Shown here one piece after another: positions 7,049 to 15,729 of a stretch of DNA of 64,000 bases. Under the pieces are notes generated by a model. It was given only the letters and a program-made list of their open reading frames with translations, did not search any database and was not told the origin of the DNA. The position numbers and the translations under genes are program-made. Source of the stretch: Sphingosinicella xenopeptidilytica (lineage in GTDB: Bacteria; Pseudomonadota; Alphaproteobacteria; Sphingomonadales; Sphingomonadaceae); assembly GCF_042676985.1 (NCBI RefSeq), contig NZ_JBHTIK010000015.1:496001-560000 (forward strand), given 5' to 3'. Position 1 is the stretch's first letter. Each line of letters opens with the position of its first letter.

Positions 7049-9103
7049 ATGTTTCGCGCCGTTCTCCTGCTGCTTGCCGCCCTCGCGTCGCCCGCCCTTG
7101 CGGCAAGCGCCGTCCAGAACCCCAACACACGCGTCGAGCTGATCGCGGAAAGCGCGGCGCCCGCGCCGGGCAAGACCGCTGCGCTCGCCATCGTCACGAC
7201 CCCCCGCAAGGGCTGGCACACCTATTGGAAGAACCCCGGCAGCGCGGGCATGGAAACACAGGCCGCGTGGACACTGCCGAAGGGCGCCACCGCCTCCGCC
7301 ATCCGCTATCCCGTGCCGTCGACGTTCACCGTCTCGGGCATCATGAACTACGTGTTCGAAGGCGAAGCGGCGCTGCTCGTCGACCTTTCGGTGCCGCAGC
7401 TTGCCCCCGGCACGCCGCTCCCGGTGAAGGTGCGCGTCGACTATCTCGTCTGCGACGATGAACTCTGCGTCCCCGAAAGCGCCGACCTCGCGCTCGACCT
7501 CAAGGTCGGTGACGGTGTTGCAGACACTGCGGCTACCCCCCGCTTCGAAAAGGCGCGCGCCGCTCTGCCCCGTCCGGTCGATTGGCCCGCGCGCTACGCC
7601 CGTGCAGACGGCACGTTCCGTCTCTCGGTCGACACAACCGGCGCGGGCGACATCAGCGGCGCCTACTTCTTCCCGGAAGCCGATGGCGTTCTCGATTACG
7701 ACGCCCCGCAGGCGGTAAGCCGCAGCGGCGACACGCTCATCATCGAAACCACGGCGGGCGCCAATGCCGATCCCGGCGCGGTGACGGGCGTGCTGCGGCT
7801 GGACCGTGCCGACGGCAGCCATTTCGGCGCCAGCCTCACCGCAAGCGCGGGCGAGGTCGCGGCAGCGGGCGCCCCGCTCGCCTCCGCCGGACACGAACAG
7901 CATCAGCCGGGCCTGCCTTCGGCGCTCACCGCCTTCGCGCTCGCCGTGCTCGGCGGCTTCATCCTCAATGTGATGCCGTGCGTGTTCCCGATCCTCGGCC
8001 TCAAGGCACTGAGCCTTGCAAACGGCGGCCATTCTGAAGCCGCAGCCAGGCGCGAGGCGCTTGCCTACACGGCGGGCGTGGTCGGCACCTGCGTCGCACT
8101 CGGCGCGGTCATCCTCGCACTTCGCGCGGCGGGTGCGCAGGTCGGCTGGGCCTTCCAGCTCCAGGATCCGCGCGTCATCTTCCTGCTGCTGCTGCTCGTC
8201 ACGGCCATCGCGCTCAACCTCGCCGGGCTGTTCGAGATCAGCGCGCCGCGCATGGGCGGCGATGCGCTCGCGTCGCGCGGCGGCACGCAGGGCGCGTTCT
8301 GGACCGGCGCACTCGCCGCCATCGTCGCCACCCCATGCACCGGCCCGTTCATGGGCCTCGCGCTCGGTGCGGCCATTCTGCTGCCCACCGCGCTCGGTCT
8401 GCTCGTCTTCGCCGGGCTGGGGCTTGGCCTTGCGCTGCCCTTCATCCTGATCGGCTTCATCCCCGCGCTCCGCAATCGCCTGCCGAGGCCGGGGCCGTGG
8501 ATGGTCACGTTCCGCCGCATCATGGCGCTGCCGATGTTCGCCACCGCCGTCGCGCTCGCGTGGGTGCTCGGGCGACAGGCGGGCGTTTCAGGCATGAGCT
8601 TCGGCCTTGCCGCCGCCGTGTTCCTCGCCGCCGGGCTCTGGTGGGTCGGCATCCGTCAGCACGGCGGGCGCCCCGCCGCCGTGCCGCTCGTCGTTGCCGC
8701 GCTCTCCGTTGCCACCGTCCTGCTGATCACGCCCCGCGCCGAGGCGCCCGTCGCCAATGCCGCGCTCCCCAACCTCGAACCGTTCACGGAGGCCCGCCTC
8801 GCCGCGCTTCGCGCCGAAGGCCCGGTGTTCGTCTATTTCACCGCCGATTGGTGCATCACCTGCAAGGTGAACGAAAACGGTGCGCTCTCGGCCCCTGCCG
8901 TCACCGCCGCCTTCGCGGAGGCCGGAATCCCGACGCTCGTGGGGGACTGGACCAACGCCGATCCCGCGATCACGCGCTTCCTCGAAAGCCAGGGCCGCGC
9001 GGGCGTTCCGCTCTATCTCTTCTACCCGCGCGGCAAGGAGGCGGAGGTGCTGCCGCAGCTTCTCAGCGAAACCCTGATGCTGGAACTCGCCCGCCGCGCC
9101 TGA
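7049..9103 (+). CDS. DsbD/ScsB-type thiol:disulfide interchange protein
   Basis: A 684-residue membrane protein that carries reducing power from cytoplasmic thioredoxin to the periplasm. The order is: signal peptide (MFRAVLLLLAALASPALA); a periplasmic N-terminal domain with the Cys pair VCDDELC near residue 135; a multi-helix transmembrane core with one Cys in VMPCVFPILGLK near residue 310 and another in ATPCTGPFMGL near residue 429; and a C-terminal thioredoxin fold with the redox motif WCITC near residue 600. All six family cysteines are present. The ATG at 7049 is chosen because it opens the signal peptide. A secreted redoxin gene follows 38 bases later and is a likely partner. Confidence 0.9.
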   Translation: MFRAVLLLLAALASPALAASAVQNPNTRVELIAESAAPAPGKTAALAIVTTPRKGWHTYWKNPGSAGMETQAAWTLPKGATASAIRYPVPSTFTVSGIMNYVFEGEAALLVDLSVPQLAPGTPLPVKVRVDYLVCDDELCVPESADLALDLKVGDGVADTAATPRFEKARAALPRPVDWPARYARADGTFRLSVDTTGAGDISGAYFFPEADGVLDYDAPQAVSRSGDTLIIETTAGANADPGAVTGVLRLDRADGSHFGASLTASAGEVAAAGAPLASAGHEQHQPGLPSALTAFALAVLGGFILNVMPCVFPILGLKALSLANGGHSEAAARREALAYTAGVVGTCVALGAVILALRAAGAQVGWAFQLQDPRVIFLLLLLVTAIALNLAGLFEISAPRMGGDALASRGGTQGAFWTGALAAIVATPCTGPFMGLALGAAILLPTALGLLVFAGLGLGLALPFILIGFIPALRNRLPRPGPWMVTFRRIMALPMFATAVALAWVLGRQAGVSGMSFGLAAAVFLAAGLWWVGIRQHGGRPAAVPLVVAALSVATVLLITPRAEAPVANAALPNLEPFTEARLAALRAEGPVFVYFTADWCITCKVNENGALSAPAVTAAFAEAGIPTLVGDWTNADPAITRFLESQGRAGVPLYLFYPRGKEAEVLPQLLSETLMLELARRA

Positions 9104-9141
9104 TTGTGGCATTCTCGTCCTTCACGAAAAGGAGACGAGAC

Positions 9142-9747
9142 ATGAGAACAGCCATCGCCGCCTTCGCAGCCATCGCTTTCGCAGGCACCGCAACCGCCGC
9201 ACCCGAAGTCGGCAAGCCCGCCCCCGCCTTCACTGCGCAGACGGCAGCGGGCAAGACCGTCAGCCTCAAGGATTTCGCCGGGAAAACCGTCGTTCTCGAA
9301 TGGACGAACAGCGGCTGTCCGTTCGTGAAGAAGCACTACGATTCAGGCAACATGCAGAAGCTGCAGGCCGACGCGAAGGCAGGTGGTGTCGTCTGGCTCA
9401 CCGTCAACAGCAGCGCGCCCGGCAAGCAGGGCCACGTCGATTCCGCGCTCGCCGCGAAGGAAATGAAGGACTGGAAGTTCCAGCCCACGGCCTATCTGCT
9501 CGACCCGGCAGGCAAGATCGGCAAGGCTTACGACGCGCGCGCGACGCCGCACATGTACGTGATCGATGGCAAGGGTGTGCTCCGTTACGCGGGCGCCATC
9601 GACGACAAGCCGACCGCGAACCCCGCCGACATCAAGGCCGCGAAAAACTACGTGACCGCGGCGCTCGGCGACGTCGCCGCTGGCCGCGCCGTCGCCAGCC
9701 CCGTCACGCGCGCCTACGGCTGCTCGGTGAAATACCCGGACGCTTAA
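9142..9747 (+). CDS. Secreted thioredoxin-family (redoxin/AhpC-TSA) protein
   Basis: A 201-residue exported protein with a cleavable signal peptide (MRTAIAAFAAIAFAGTATAA). A redoxin domain follows, starting EVGKPAPAFTAQTAAGKTVSL and continuing with VLEWTNSGCPFVKKHYDSG. The active site has a single Cys (SGCPFVKK) instead of the CxxC of thioredoxins, which is typical of the PrxII/TlpA-like thioredoxin_9-type group. A good GGAGA ribosome site precedes the ATG. The preceding DsbD-type protein probably keeps it reduced in the periplasm. The biological substrate is unknown. Confidence 0.82.
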   Translation: MRTAIAAFAAIAFAGTATAAPEVGKPAPAFTAQTAAGKTVSLKDFAGKTVVLEWTNSGCPFVKKHYDSGNMQKLQADAKAGGVVWLTVNSSAPGKQGHVDSALAAKEMKDWKFQPTAYLLDPAGKIGKAYDARATPHMYVIDGKGVLRYAGAIDDKPTANPADIKAAKNYVTAALGDVAAGRAVASPVTRAYGCSVKYPDA

Positions 9748-9817
9748 AGCGCCCTTAACCAGCCCGCCCGCACCATAGCCCCTGAGAACGTGTACCTGTC
9801 TCGCGGGGTCGTGGGTC

Positions 9818-10690
9818 GTGATTATCTTTTTCGGGCTGGCCATCGTGCTTGTCTGCGTGTTCGGCAGCTTCCTCATTGCGGGCGGCGAACTCGGCATCAT
9901 TGCCGGGGCGCTGCCGCAGGAGCTGCTCATCATCGCGGGCGCGGCGGCGGGCGCCTTCATCATCGCCAACAGCAGCACGACTCTGCGCCGCGCCGCCGAA
10001 GGCGTGCGCCGCGCGTTCGAAGGCGAGCGCTGGGGAAAGGCCGACTACCGCGATCTCCTCTGCCTCCTCTTCCTCCTCATCAAGACGCTGCGCACGCGGG
10101 GTGTCGTCGCGATCGAAAGCCACATCGAATACCCTGAGGAATCGCGCCTGTTCGCAGCCTTCCCGCGCATCGCGGCAGACCCCGCGCTCGTGTCCTTCAT
10201 CTGCGACTACGTGCGCATGATGGCGATGAACTTCGAGGATCCGAACCAGATGGCGGACGCGATGGAAGCCGATCTCGACCGCCACGTCGCCGAGGAATAC
10301 CAGGCGCAGGGCGCGCTCCAGACACTCGCCGACAGCCTCCCCGCGCTCGGCATCGTCGCCGCCGTGCTCGGCGTCATCAAGACCATGGGCTCGGTCGACC
10401 AGCCGACCGAAGTCCTCGGCGCCATGATCGGCGGCGCGCTCGTCGGCACCTTCCTCGGCGTGCTGCTCAGCTACACCGTCGTCGGCCCCATCGCCTCCCG
10501 CCTCGCGCAGGTGATCGATGCGGAGGCGAAGTACCTCACGCTCGTGAAAACCGTCATCGTCGCCCACCTGCAGGGCCAGGCCCCGCAGGTCGCCGTCGAA
10601 CTCGGCCGCCGCACCACCCCCTCGAACCACGCCCCCACTTTCGCCGAAATGGAAGCCGCGCTCGACGCCCTTCCGCGCGATCTCGTCTAG
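9818..10690 (+). CDS. motA: Flagellar motor stator protein MotA
   Basis: A 290-residue MotA. The order is two N-terminal transmembrane helices, a large cytoplasmic loop rich in charged residues (about 60-160), then two C-terminal helices. The family signature LADSLPALGIVAAVLGVIKT bears the conserved proline, followed by GTFLGVLLSYTVVGPIA. This pattern separates it from TolQ/ExbB. Translation starts at a GTG at 9818. No MotB follows: the next gene is convergent and overlaps the stop by 4 bases, so the stator partner must be encoded elsewhere. The protein forms the proton channel of the flagellar stator in the inner membrane. Confidence 0.9.
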   Translation: MIIFFGLAIVLVCVFGSFLIAGGELGIIAGALPQELLIIAGAAAGAFIIANSSTTLRRAAEGVRRAFEGERWGKADYRDLLCLLFLLIKTLRTRGVVAIESHIEYPEESRLFAAFPRIAADPALVSFICDYVRMMAMNFEDPNQMADAMEADLDRHVAEEYQAQGALQTLADSLPALGIVAAVLGVIKTMGSVDQPTEVLGAMIGGALVGTFLGVLLSYTVVGPIASRLAQVIDAEAKYLTLVKTVIVAHLQGQAPQVAVELGRRTTPSNHAPTFAEMEAALDALPRDLV

Positions 10691-11208
10691 CCGAACAGCC
10701 TCGCGAGAAAGCCGCGTAACGGCTTCCGCTCGGCCCGCACCACAAGACGGCCGCCGTCGTTGGTCATGCCGATCCTCACCCGCGACAGTTCAGCCGACCA
10801 CGCCTGCAGTTCGCCCATCACCGTCAGAAACCCAGCCGAAGGCGTCTGCGGCACACCCTGCGGCGCCTGGCCCCTCAGCACCGGCACGGGCGGCGCACGG
10901 TTGAAGATTTCCGCCGCGAGCTGGCGAATGTGCCTGTCGCGGCCCGCAATGCCTTCAAGAAAACTCTTCACGATGTCGCGCCCGAACATGGCCTGCCGGG
11001 GTTCGTCCAGCATTGCGCGCGCCAGCGAGAGTGTCAGCACGGAAAGCCGCCCGTCCGCGTCCGTTTCCGCCGCCAGTACCACCTGATCCCGAAATGCCTC
11101 GCCCTTCGGCCGCCAGAGCGAATCTCCTGCCGGCGTCATGCCGAACCATTTGAAGAAGGCGCTCTTCTCCAAGTTCCGAGGCCTGCTGCCGAATGCGCTG
11201 AACGCCAT
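10687..11208 (-). CDS. Conserved hypothetical protein, 173 aa
   Basis: A 173-residue soluble-looking protein with no family I recognise. The N-terminus is MAFSAFGSRPRNLEKSAFFK. The middle contains the segment VLAAETDADGRLSVLTLSLARAML. The C-terminus is basic (RKPLRGFLARLFG), with no signal peptide or membrane helix. The ATG at 11208 is preceded by a GGGAGG ribosome site. Codon use and base composition match the neighbours, so it is likely real although the opposite frame is also open. Its 3' end overlaps the motA stop tail-to-tail by 4 bases. The function is unknown; a link to motility is only positional. Confidence 0.6.
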   Translation of the reverse strand: MAFSAFGSRPRNLEKSAFFKWFGMTPAGDSLWRPKGEAFRDQVVLAAETDADGRLSVLTLSLARAMLDEPRQAMFGRDIVKSFLEGIAGRDRHIRQLAAEIFNRAPPVPVLRGQAPQGVPQTPSAGFLTVMGELQAWSAELSRVRIGMTNDGGRLVVRAERKPLRGFLARLFG

Positions 11209-11325
11209 CGCCTCATCCCTCCCGCAAACCGAACGGCACGCCATAGCGCATGATTGTCGTACCGTCTTTCGCCGTCCATCGCACGCCGTCTGGAAACGCC
11301 TTCGCATATCCGCTAAGCGCCCTCC

Positions 11326-12366
11326 ATGTCGCAGAAAGTCCGCATCGCCGTGCTGGGAGCGTCGGGGTACACCGGCGCCGATCTCGTTCGCCTCGCGCTC
11401 ACGCATCCCAACATCGAAATCGCCGCGCTCAGCGCCAATGCGAAAGCGGGTCAGGCGATGGCGGACGTGTGGCCGCATTTCGCCCACGTGCCGCTCCCCG
11501 GCCTCGTCCGCGCCGAGGAGATCGACTGGTCGGGCATCGACGCCGTGTTCGGCTGCCTGCCGCACGCAGCCTCTGCCGCGCTGCTTTCGACACTGGCGGG
11601 CGTCCGCATCATCGACCTGTCGGCGGATTTCCGGCTGAACGACGCGAAGACCTACGCCGAGTGGTACGGCAACGAACACCCCGCGCCCGAACTGCTGCCC
11701 GATGCGATCTACGGCCTCACCGAATACGCCGCCGAGCTTCTCCCCGCCGCGCGCATCGTCGCCTGCCCCGGCTGCTACCCGACTGCCGCGCTCCTCGCGC
11801 TGCTCCCGCTCCTCGAATCCGGCCTCGTCGGCCACGAGCGGATCACGATCAACGCCCTCTCCGGCGTTTCCGGCGCGGGCCGCAGCCTCAAGGAAGCGAA
11901 CCTCTTCACCGAGGTCGCGGAGGCCGTGCACCCCTACGGCATCGGCCGCCACCGCCACATGCCGGAGATCGAGCAGGAGCTTTCGAAGCGCGCGAACGGC
12001 GCCGTCACCATCAGCTTCACGCCGCATCTCGTGCCGATGAACCGCGGCGAGCTTGAAACCATCACGGTCGAGCTGATGCCCGGCAAGAGCGTCGTCGATC
12101 TGCGCGCCGCGCTCGGCCACCGCTATGCCGCCGCGCCGTTCGTCCACCTGCTGCCCGAAGGCAAGGCCCCGGCGACGCGCATGGTGCGCGGCTCCAACCA
12201 CTGCGTGATGAACGTGTTCGAGGATCGCATCCCCGGCCGCGCCATCGTCATCGTCGCCATCGACAATCTCGTGAAGGGCTCGTCGGGTCAGGCGATCCAG
12301 AACATGAACCTGATGTTCGGCCTTCCCGAAACCACCGGGCTCCTGCAGGCGCCGCTCTTCCCATGA
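11326..12366 (+). CDS. argC: N-acetyl-gamma-glutamyl-phosphate reductase
   Basis: A 346-residue ArgC of the long type 1 class, catalysing the NADPH-dependent third step of arginine synthesis. The Rossmann motif VAVLGASGYTGADLVRLAL is at the N-terminus. The catalytic Cys lies in VACPGCYPTAALLAL near residue 150, followed by SGVSGAGRSLKEANLF. The conserved HRHMPEIEQEL segment and the C-terminal FEDRIPGRAIVIVAIDNLVK region follow. The stop overlaps the start of the next gene (ATGA), so translation is probably coupled. The gene stands apart from other arg genes except the ArgD-like gene at the window edge. Confidence 0.94.
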   Translation: MSQKVRIAVLGASGYTGADLVRLALTHPNIEIAALSANAKAGQAMADVWPHFAHVPLPGLVRAEEIDWSGIDAVFGCLPHAASAALLSTLAGVRIIDLSADFRLNDAKTYAEWYGNEHPAPELLPDAIYGLTEYAAELLPAARIVACPGCYPTAALLALLPLLESGLVGHERITINALSGVSGAGRSLKEANLFTEVAEAVHPYGIGRHRHMPEIEQELSKRANGAVTISFTPHLVPMNRGELETITVELMPGKSVVDLRAALGHRYAAAPFVHLLPEGKAPATRMVRGSNHCVMNVFEDRIPGRAIVIVAIDNLVKGSSGQAIQNMNLMFGLPETTGLLQAPLFP

Positions 12367-12902
12367 TCGTCACCGACCGCCTGAAACTCCGCCCCTGGCG
12401 CGAATCCGATCGCCTGCCCTTCCGGATGCTGTGCGCCGACAAGCGCGTGATGGAGCATCTCGGCGGCCCCCGCAGCGCGGCGGACGCCGACGCCGCCATG
12501 GAGCGCATGATCGCCAGCGAGCGTGATCGCGGCCACTGCTTCTGGGCGGTCGAGCGCAAGGCGGATTTCTCGTTCATCGGCTTCTGCGGGCTTCTCCTGT
12601 GCGAAAAGCCCGGCACGCCAGTTGACGGCGAGATCGAAATCGGCTGGCGTTTCCGGCACGATTGCTGGGGCCAGGGCTTTGCCAAGGAGGCCGCCTATGC
12701 GAGCTTCGACTGGGGCTTCAACAATCTCGATGTCGAGCGCATCATCGCGATCACCATGTCCGAAAACACGCGCAGCTGGGGTCTGATGGACCGTCTGCGG
12801 ATGCGCCGCAGGCCCGAGCTCGATTTCTACGAAACCTCCGCCACCACAGGCGGCCAGGAAACGCGCATCATCACCTACTCCCGCTCGCGCGCCTGGGATT
12901 GA
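12363..12902 (+). CDS. GNAT N-acetyltransferase, RimJ/RimL type
   Basis: A 179-residue GNAT acetyltransferase (Acetyltransf_3 type). It opens IVTDRLKLRPWRESD, the typical N-terminus of this group. The acetyl-CoA binding segment is WGQGFAKEAAYASFDWGF near residue 100, followed by the conserved Asn helix (MSENTRSWGLMDRLRMRR). Such proteins acetylate ribosomal proteins, other proteins or small molecules; the target cannot be told from sequence. It overlaps argC by 4 bases and is followed after 20 bases by a gamma carbonic anhydrase, giving a short three-gene unit. Confidence 0.88.
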   Translation: MIVTDRLKLRPWRESDRLPFRMLCADKRVMEHLGGPRSAADADAAMERMIASERDRGHCFWAVERKADFSFIGFCGLLLCEKPGTPVDGEIEIGWRFRHDCWGQGFAKEAAYASFDWGFNNLDVERIIAITMSENTRSWGLMDRLRMRRRPELDFYETSATTGGQETRIITYSRSRAWD

Positions 12903-12922
12903 TCCCCCAAGGAAGGACAGGA

Positions 12923-13450
12923 ATGCCGGTTTACAGCTTCGAGGGCTCCGTGCCCGAGATCGCCGATGACGTCTTCATCGCCCCCGGCGCACACGTGATC
13001 GGCAATGTGAAGATCGGTGCGGGCTCCAGCGTCTGGTACAACTGCGTCCTGCGCGGCGACGTCGGCTCGATCACGGTGGGCGAAGGCACCAACATTCAGG
13101 ACGGCACGATCGTCCACATCTCCGGCGGCGCATTCGATACCACGATCGGCAACCACTGCCTGATCGGCCACACAGCGATCGTCCACGGCTGCACGCTCCA
13201 CGACCACGCCTTCGTCGGCCTCGGCGCCATCGTCATGGACGGCTGCGTCATCGAAAGCGACGCGATGCTCGCGGCGGGCGCCATGCTCACCCCCGGCAAG
13301 CGCATCCCTTCGGGCCAGATGTGGGCGGGCCGCCCCGCCAAGTACGTGCGCGATCTTTCCCCGGAAGAAATCGCCGGAAACCGCGAGGGGCCGAAGCACT
13401 ACGCGCGGCTTTCGAAGGCCCACCGGGATCTCCCCGTCGTAAAACCCTAG
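12923..13450 (+). CDS. Gamma-class carbonic anhydrase/LbH transferase-fold protein
   Basis: A 175-residue left-handed parallel beta-helix protein of the gamma carbonic anhydrase (YrdA/PaaY) family. Hexapeptide repeats run from residue 10 to about 135. The three zinc-ligand histidines are visible in DGTIVHISGG and HCLIGHTAIVHGC. The ribosome site AAGGAAGG lies upstream of the ATG. Its TAG stop at 13448-13450 is formed by the TA flank and first base of a MITE-like palindrome, so the original C-terminus may have been slightly different. Either carbonic anhydrase activity or a related hydratase/transferase role is possible. Confidence 0.88.
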   Translation: MPVYSFEGSVPEIADDVFIAPGAHVIGNVKIGAGSSVWYNCVLRGDVGSITVGEGTNIQDGTIVHISGGAFDTTIGNHCLIGHTAIVHGCTLHDHAFVGLGAIVMDGCVIESDAMLAAGAMLTPGKRIPSGQMWAGRPAKYVRDLSPEEIAGNREGPKHYARLSKAHRDLPVVKP

Positions 13451-13591
13451 GGCGGATCGACATTCAGAAGATGACGAGCCGAAAATGGTGGATATCCGTG
13501 ACCCGGAGCGGAGCGTACTAAAAGTACGTGAGCACCGGAAGCGCGGGAAGCCGCCATTTGCAGGCCGTCAGGGCTGAATGTCGATCCGCCC
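13450..13591. mobile_element. 142-bp MITE-like palindromic element flanked by TA
   Basis: Perfect 18-bp terminal inverted repeats, GGGCGGATCGACATTCAG at 13450-13467 and its complement at 13574-13591, enclose an imperfect palindrome. The palindrome is centred on the perfect hairpin CGTACT-AAA-AGTACG (13514-13528). TA dinucleotides flank both ends (13448-13449 and 13592-13593), as expected for the TA target duplication of IS630/Tc1-mariner-type elements. It has no coding capacity. The ends provide the TAG stop codons of both convergent neighbours. The segment around GTGAGCACCGGAAGCGCGGGA resembles intergenic repeats I associate with sphingomonad genomes (from memory). Confidence 0.8.
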
Positions 13592-14595
13592 TAAAGCATC
13601 GCCTCGCTGACCGCCCAAAGCCGCTCCGCCGCATCGCGGTCGATCGCGTGCGGCCACACCCCCACCTTGCCGAGCCCGTCGCCCGCCGCGGGCGCCGCGT
13701 CGCTCTCCGCCATCACAGGCGAGATGTCCGCGTTCTCGCAGTAAACCCCGCCCATGCCGTCCAGCGCGGGGCTTGTCGCACACCACACCTGCGTCGCCGC
13801 ACCCTGCACTGCGGTTTTCAGCCCGCGCGCCGGATCGATCACCGGGCTGCCATCCGCGTTCACCACGCCCAGCCGCTTCGGCATCTCGGCGGGCATGTGC
13901 TTGGCGAGCCCCGTGTCCATGATCGTGCCCGGATGCACGGCGAACGCCCGCACGCCCTCCGCCTGCCCGCGCGCATCAAGCGCGACCGCGAACAGCACGT
14001 TCGCCGTCTTCGATTGGCCATAGGACGTCCACGGGCTATAGGGCCGCCGCTCGAAATCGATGTCGTCGAACACGATCGGCGACAGCCGGTGCCCCATCGA
14101 GGAGACGGAAACCACCCGCGCCCCCTTGGCGGCAACCAGCGCCGGCCACAGCCGCGTCGTCAGCTGGAAATGCCCGAGGTGATTGGTCGCGAATTGCATC
14201 TCGTGCCCGCGCGCGTCGCGTGTCAGTTCGGGCAGCGCCATGATACCGGCACTGTTGATCAGGATATGCAGCGGCGCCCCATCCGCCAGAAAGCGCGCCG
14301 CGAACGCATCGATCGAGGCCGGGTCCAGCAGGTCCATCGGCCAGACCTCCACCGCGATCCCGGCATTGATACCCGCATCAATATCGGCAAGCGCCGCCTG
14401 CGCCCGCTCCACATCGCGCGCAGGCACGATCACCCGCGCACCCGCCGCCGCAAGCACGCGCACCGTCTCCCGCCCCAGCCCCGAATAGCCGCCCGTCACG
14501 ATCGCGGTCTTCCCCGAAAGGTCGATCCCCGCGATCACATCATCGGCGGTGGAGGCAGCGCCAAATCCAGAATCGATCGGTGATTGTGCAGACAT
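13591..14595 (-). CDS. Short-chain dehydrogenase/reductase, retinol-dehydrogenase-like
   Basis: A 334-residue SDR, longer than classical 250-residue members and resembling the WWOX/retinol dehydrogenase subgroup. The cofactor motif TGGYSGLGRETVRVL lies near residue 35 after an N-terminal extension. The NSAG motif follows, then the catalytic Ser region VVSVSSMGHR and the active-site pair in SYGQSK (YxxxK). The ATG at 14595 is the start that precedes the extension; an upstream ATG adds only a glycine-rich shadow. The stop is a TAG supplied by the adjacent MITE. The substrate is unknown. Confidence 0.87.
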   Translation of the reverse strand: MSAQSPIDSGFGAASTADDVIAGIDLSGKTAIVTGGYSGLGRETVRVLAAAGARVIVPARDVERAQAALADIDAGINAGIAVEVWPMDLLDPASIDAFAARFLADGAPLHILINSAGIMALPELTRDARGHEMQFATNHLGHFQLTTRLWPALVAAKGARVVSVSSMGHRLSPIVFDDIDFERRPYSPWTSYGQSKTANVLFAVALDARGQAEGVRAFAVHPGTIMDTGLAKHMPAEMPKRLGVVNADGSPVIDPARGLKTAVQGAATQVWCATSPALDGMGGVYCENADISPVMAESDAAPAAGDGLGKVGVWPHAIDRDAAERLWAVSEAML

Positions 14596-14668
14596 GTGCG
14601 GCTCCTCCTCGGCATTGCCGCCAAGGCCTCGCACGCCGCCACACAAAAATCAAACACCGTTAGCCTAC

Positions 14669-14735
14669 TTCCTCTCCCGCCCGCAAGAGAGGATACGAAG
14701 CCCTCGCCAAAGGCGTAGGCGAAGTTGGTGAGGGA
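14669..14735. repeat. REP-like intergenic palindromic sequence
   Basis: Between the SDR and YVTN genes the sequence holds two short hairpins. CTCTCCCGCC with GAGAGG forms one; CCCTCGCC with GGTGAGGG forms the second, with a GGCGTAGGCGAAG centre between its arms. Paired CTCTCCC...GAGAGG and CCCTC...GAGGG motifs recur between genes in related genomes (from memory). It may be a dispersed repeat or a bidirectional transcription end. Confidence 0.35.
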
Positions 14736-14738
14736 AAG

Positions 14739-15701
14739 TTACTTCGCCCCCACCGGAGACCACCCGAGCCCGTCCCCGTTCACGCCCACGGGAAAGCGCC
14801 GCAGCACCTTGCCGCTCGGCCATTCGAGTTCCGCCACCGTGTTCGTCCCCGTCTCCGCCACGAACAGCCGCTTGCCGTCCGGCCGGAACAGGATCGTCAC
14901 CTGCATCGCCTCGCCCTTGCCGCTCACCGGGATCGTGCGTTCGCGCTTGCCCGTCGCCACGCTGTAAACGCCGAGCGCACCCGCCTGCAGTTCAGAGGTC
15001 ACGGCATGTTTCCCGTCCGGGCTGATCGCGATGCGCAGCGGAAACGGCCCCGTCTCGATGCGCCGGACGAGCGTGTCCGTCGCCGTGTCGTAAACATGCA
15101 CCTCGTTCGACGCGCGGCTGGAGATCCACACCTCTTTGCCGTCCGGCGTGATCGCGATCCCCTCCGCCTCGCGCCCGGCGGGCAGATGGGCGACCGTGCG
15201 CCCACTCTCCAGATCGATCACGCTCGCGCTGCCGCTTTTCAGGTTCGCCGTATAGGCACGCGGCCGCGAAGGATGCACCGCCACCATGTGCGACCCCTCC
15301 GCCTCCGTCGGAATCGATTGCAGCACCCGGCCGTCCTTGCCGTCGATCACCACCAGCGTCTTCGAAGCCTCGGCCGTCGCCACCAGCCGCCCATCGGCAA
15401 GCCAAAGCAGCCCATGCGGCCGCGAATTCGGCCCGATATCCCACGTCGCAAGCCGCTCACCACCCGGCACCGCATAAACATCGATCGCAGCGGCACCATA
15501 ATTCACCACCGCCGCCCGCGCCCCGTCCGGCGAAAGCGCCACCTCATGCGGATTGGCCCCGCTCGCCGAGCGCGCCAATTCCTTCCCGCTCGCCAGGTCG
15601 ATGAAACTCACCGTATCCTCGCCCTTGTTCCCCACAATGAGCGTCTCGGCAGCAGCCGGAAGCGCCGCGATCAGCAGCGCAGCGGTGAGGATGGTACGCA
15701 T
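14739..15701 (-). CDS. Secreted YVTN-type beta-propeller protein
   Basis: A 320-residue exported protein. It has a signal peptide (MRTILTAALLIAALPAAAE) followed by a seven-bladed YncE/YVTN-type beta-propeller. Repeats of the form VSFIDLASGKELAR, NPHEVALSPDGARAAV, IAITPDGKEVWISS and IAISPDGKHAVTS recur about every 40 residues. The ATG at 15701 opens the signal peptide; the longer open frame upstream belongs to no known family. Such propellers are usually periplasmic scaffolds of unknown ligand. It stands alone and points into the repeat region before the SDR. Confidence 0.82.
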   Translation of the reverse strand: MRTILTAALLIAALPAAAETLIVGNKGEDTVSFIDLASGKELARSASGANPHEVALSPDGARAAVVNYGAAAIDVYAVPGGERLATWDIGPNSRPHGLLWLADGRLVATAEASKTLVVIDGKDGRVLQSIPTEAEGSHMVAVHPSRPRAYTANLKSGSASVIDLESGRTVAHLPAGREAEGIAITPDGKEVWISSRASNEVHVYDTATDTLVRRIETGPFPLRIAISPDGKHAVTSELQAGALGVYSVATGKRERTIPVSGKGEAMQVTILFRPDGKRLFVAETGTNTVAELEWPSGKVLRRFPVGVNGDGLGWSPVGAK

Positions 15702-15729
15702 GGATGTCTCCCGATGTTTCGGGGAAATG

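Noticed and set aside
4905..7130. A long minus-strand frame opposite the GMC oxidoreductase
   Set aside because: No domain or ribosome site; it spans rpsI, a terminator and the GMC gene on the other strand, so it is a compositional artefact.
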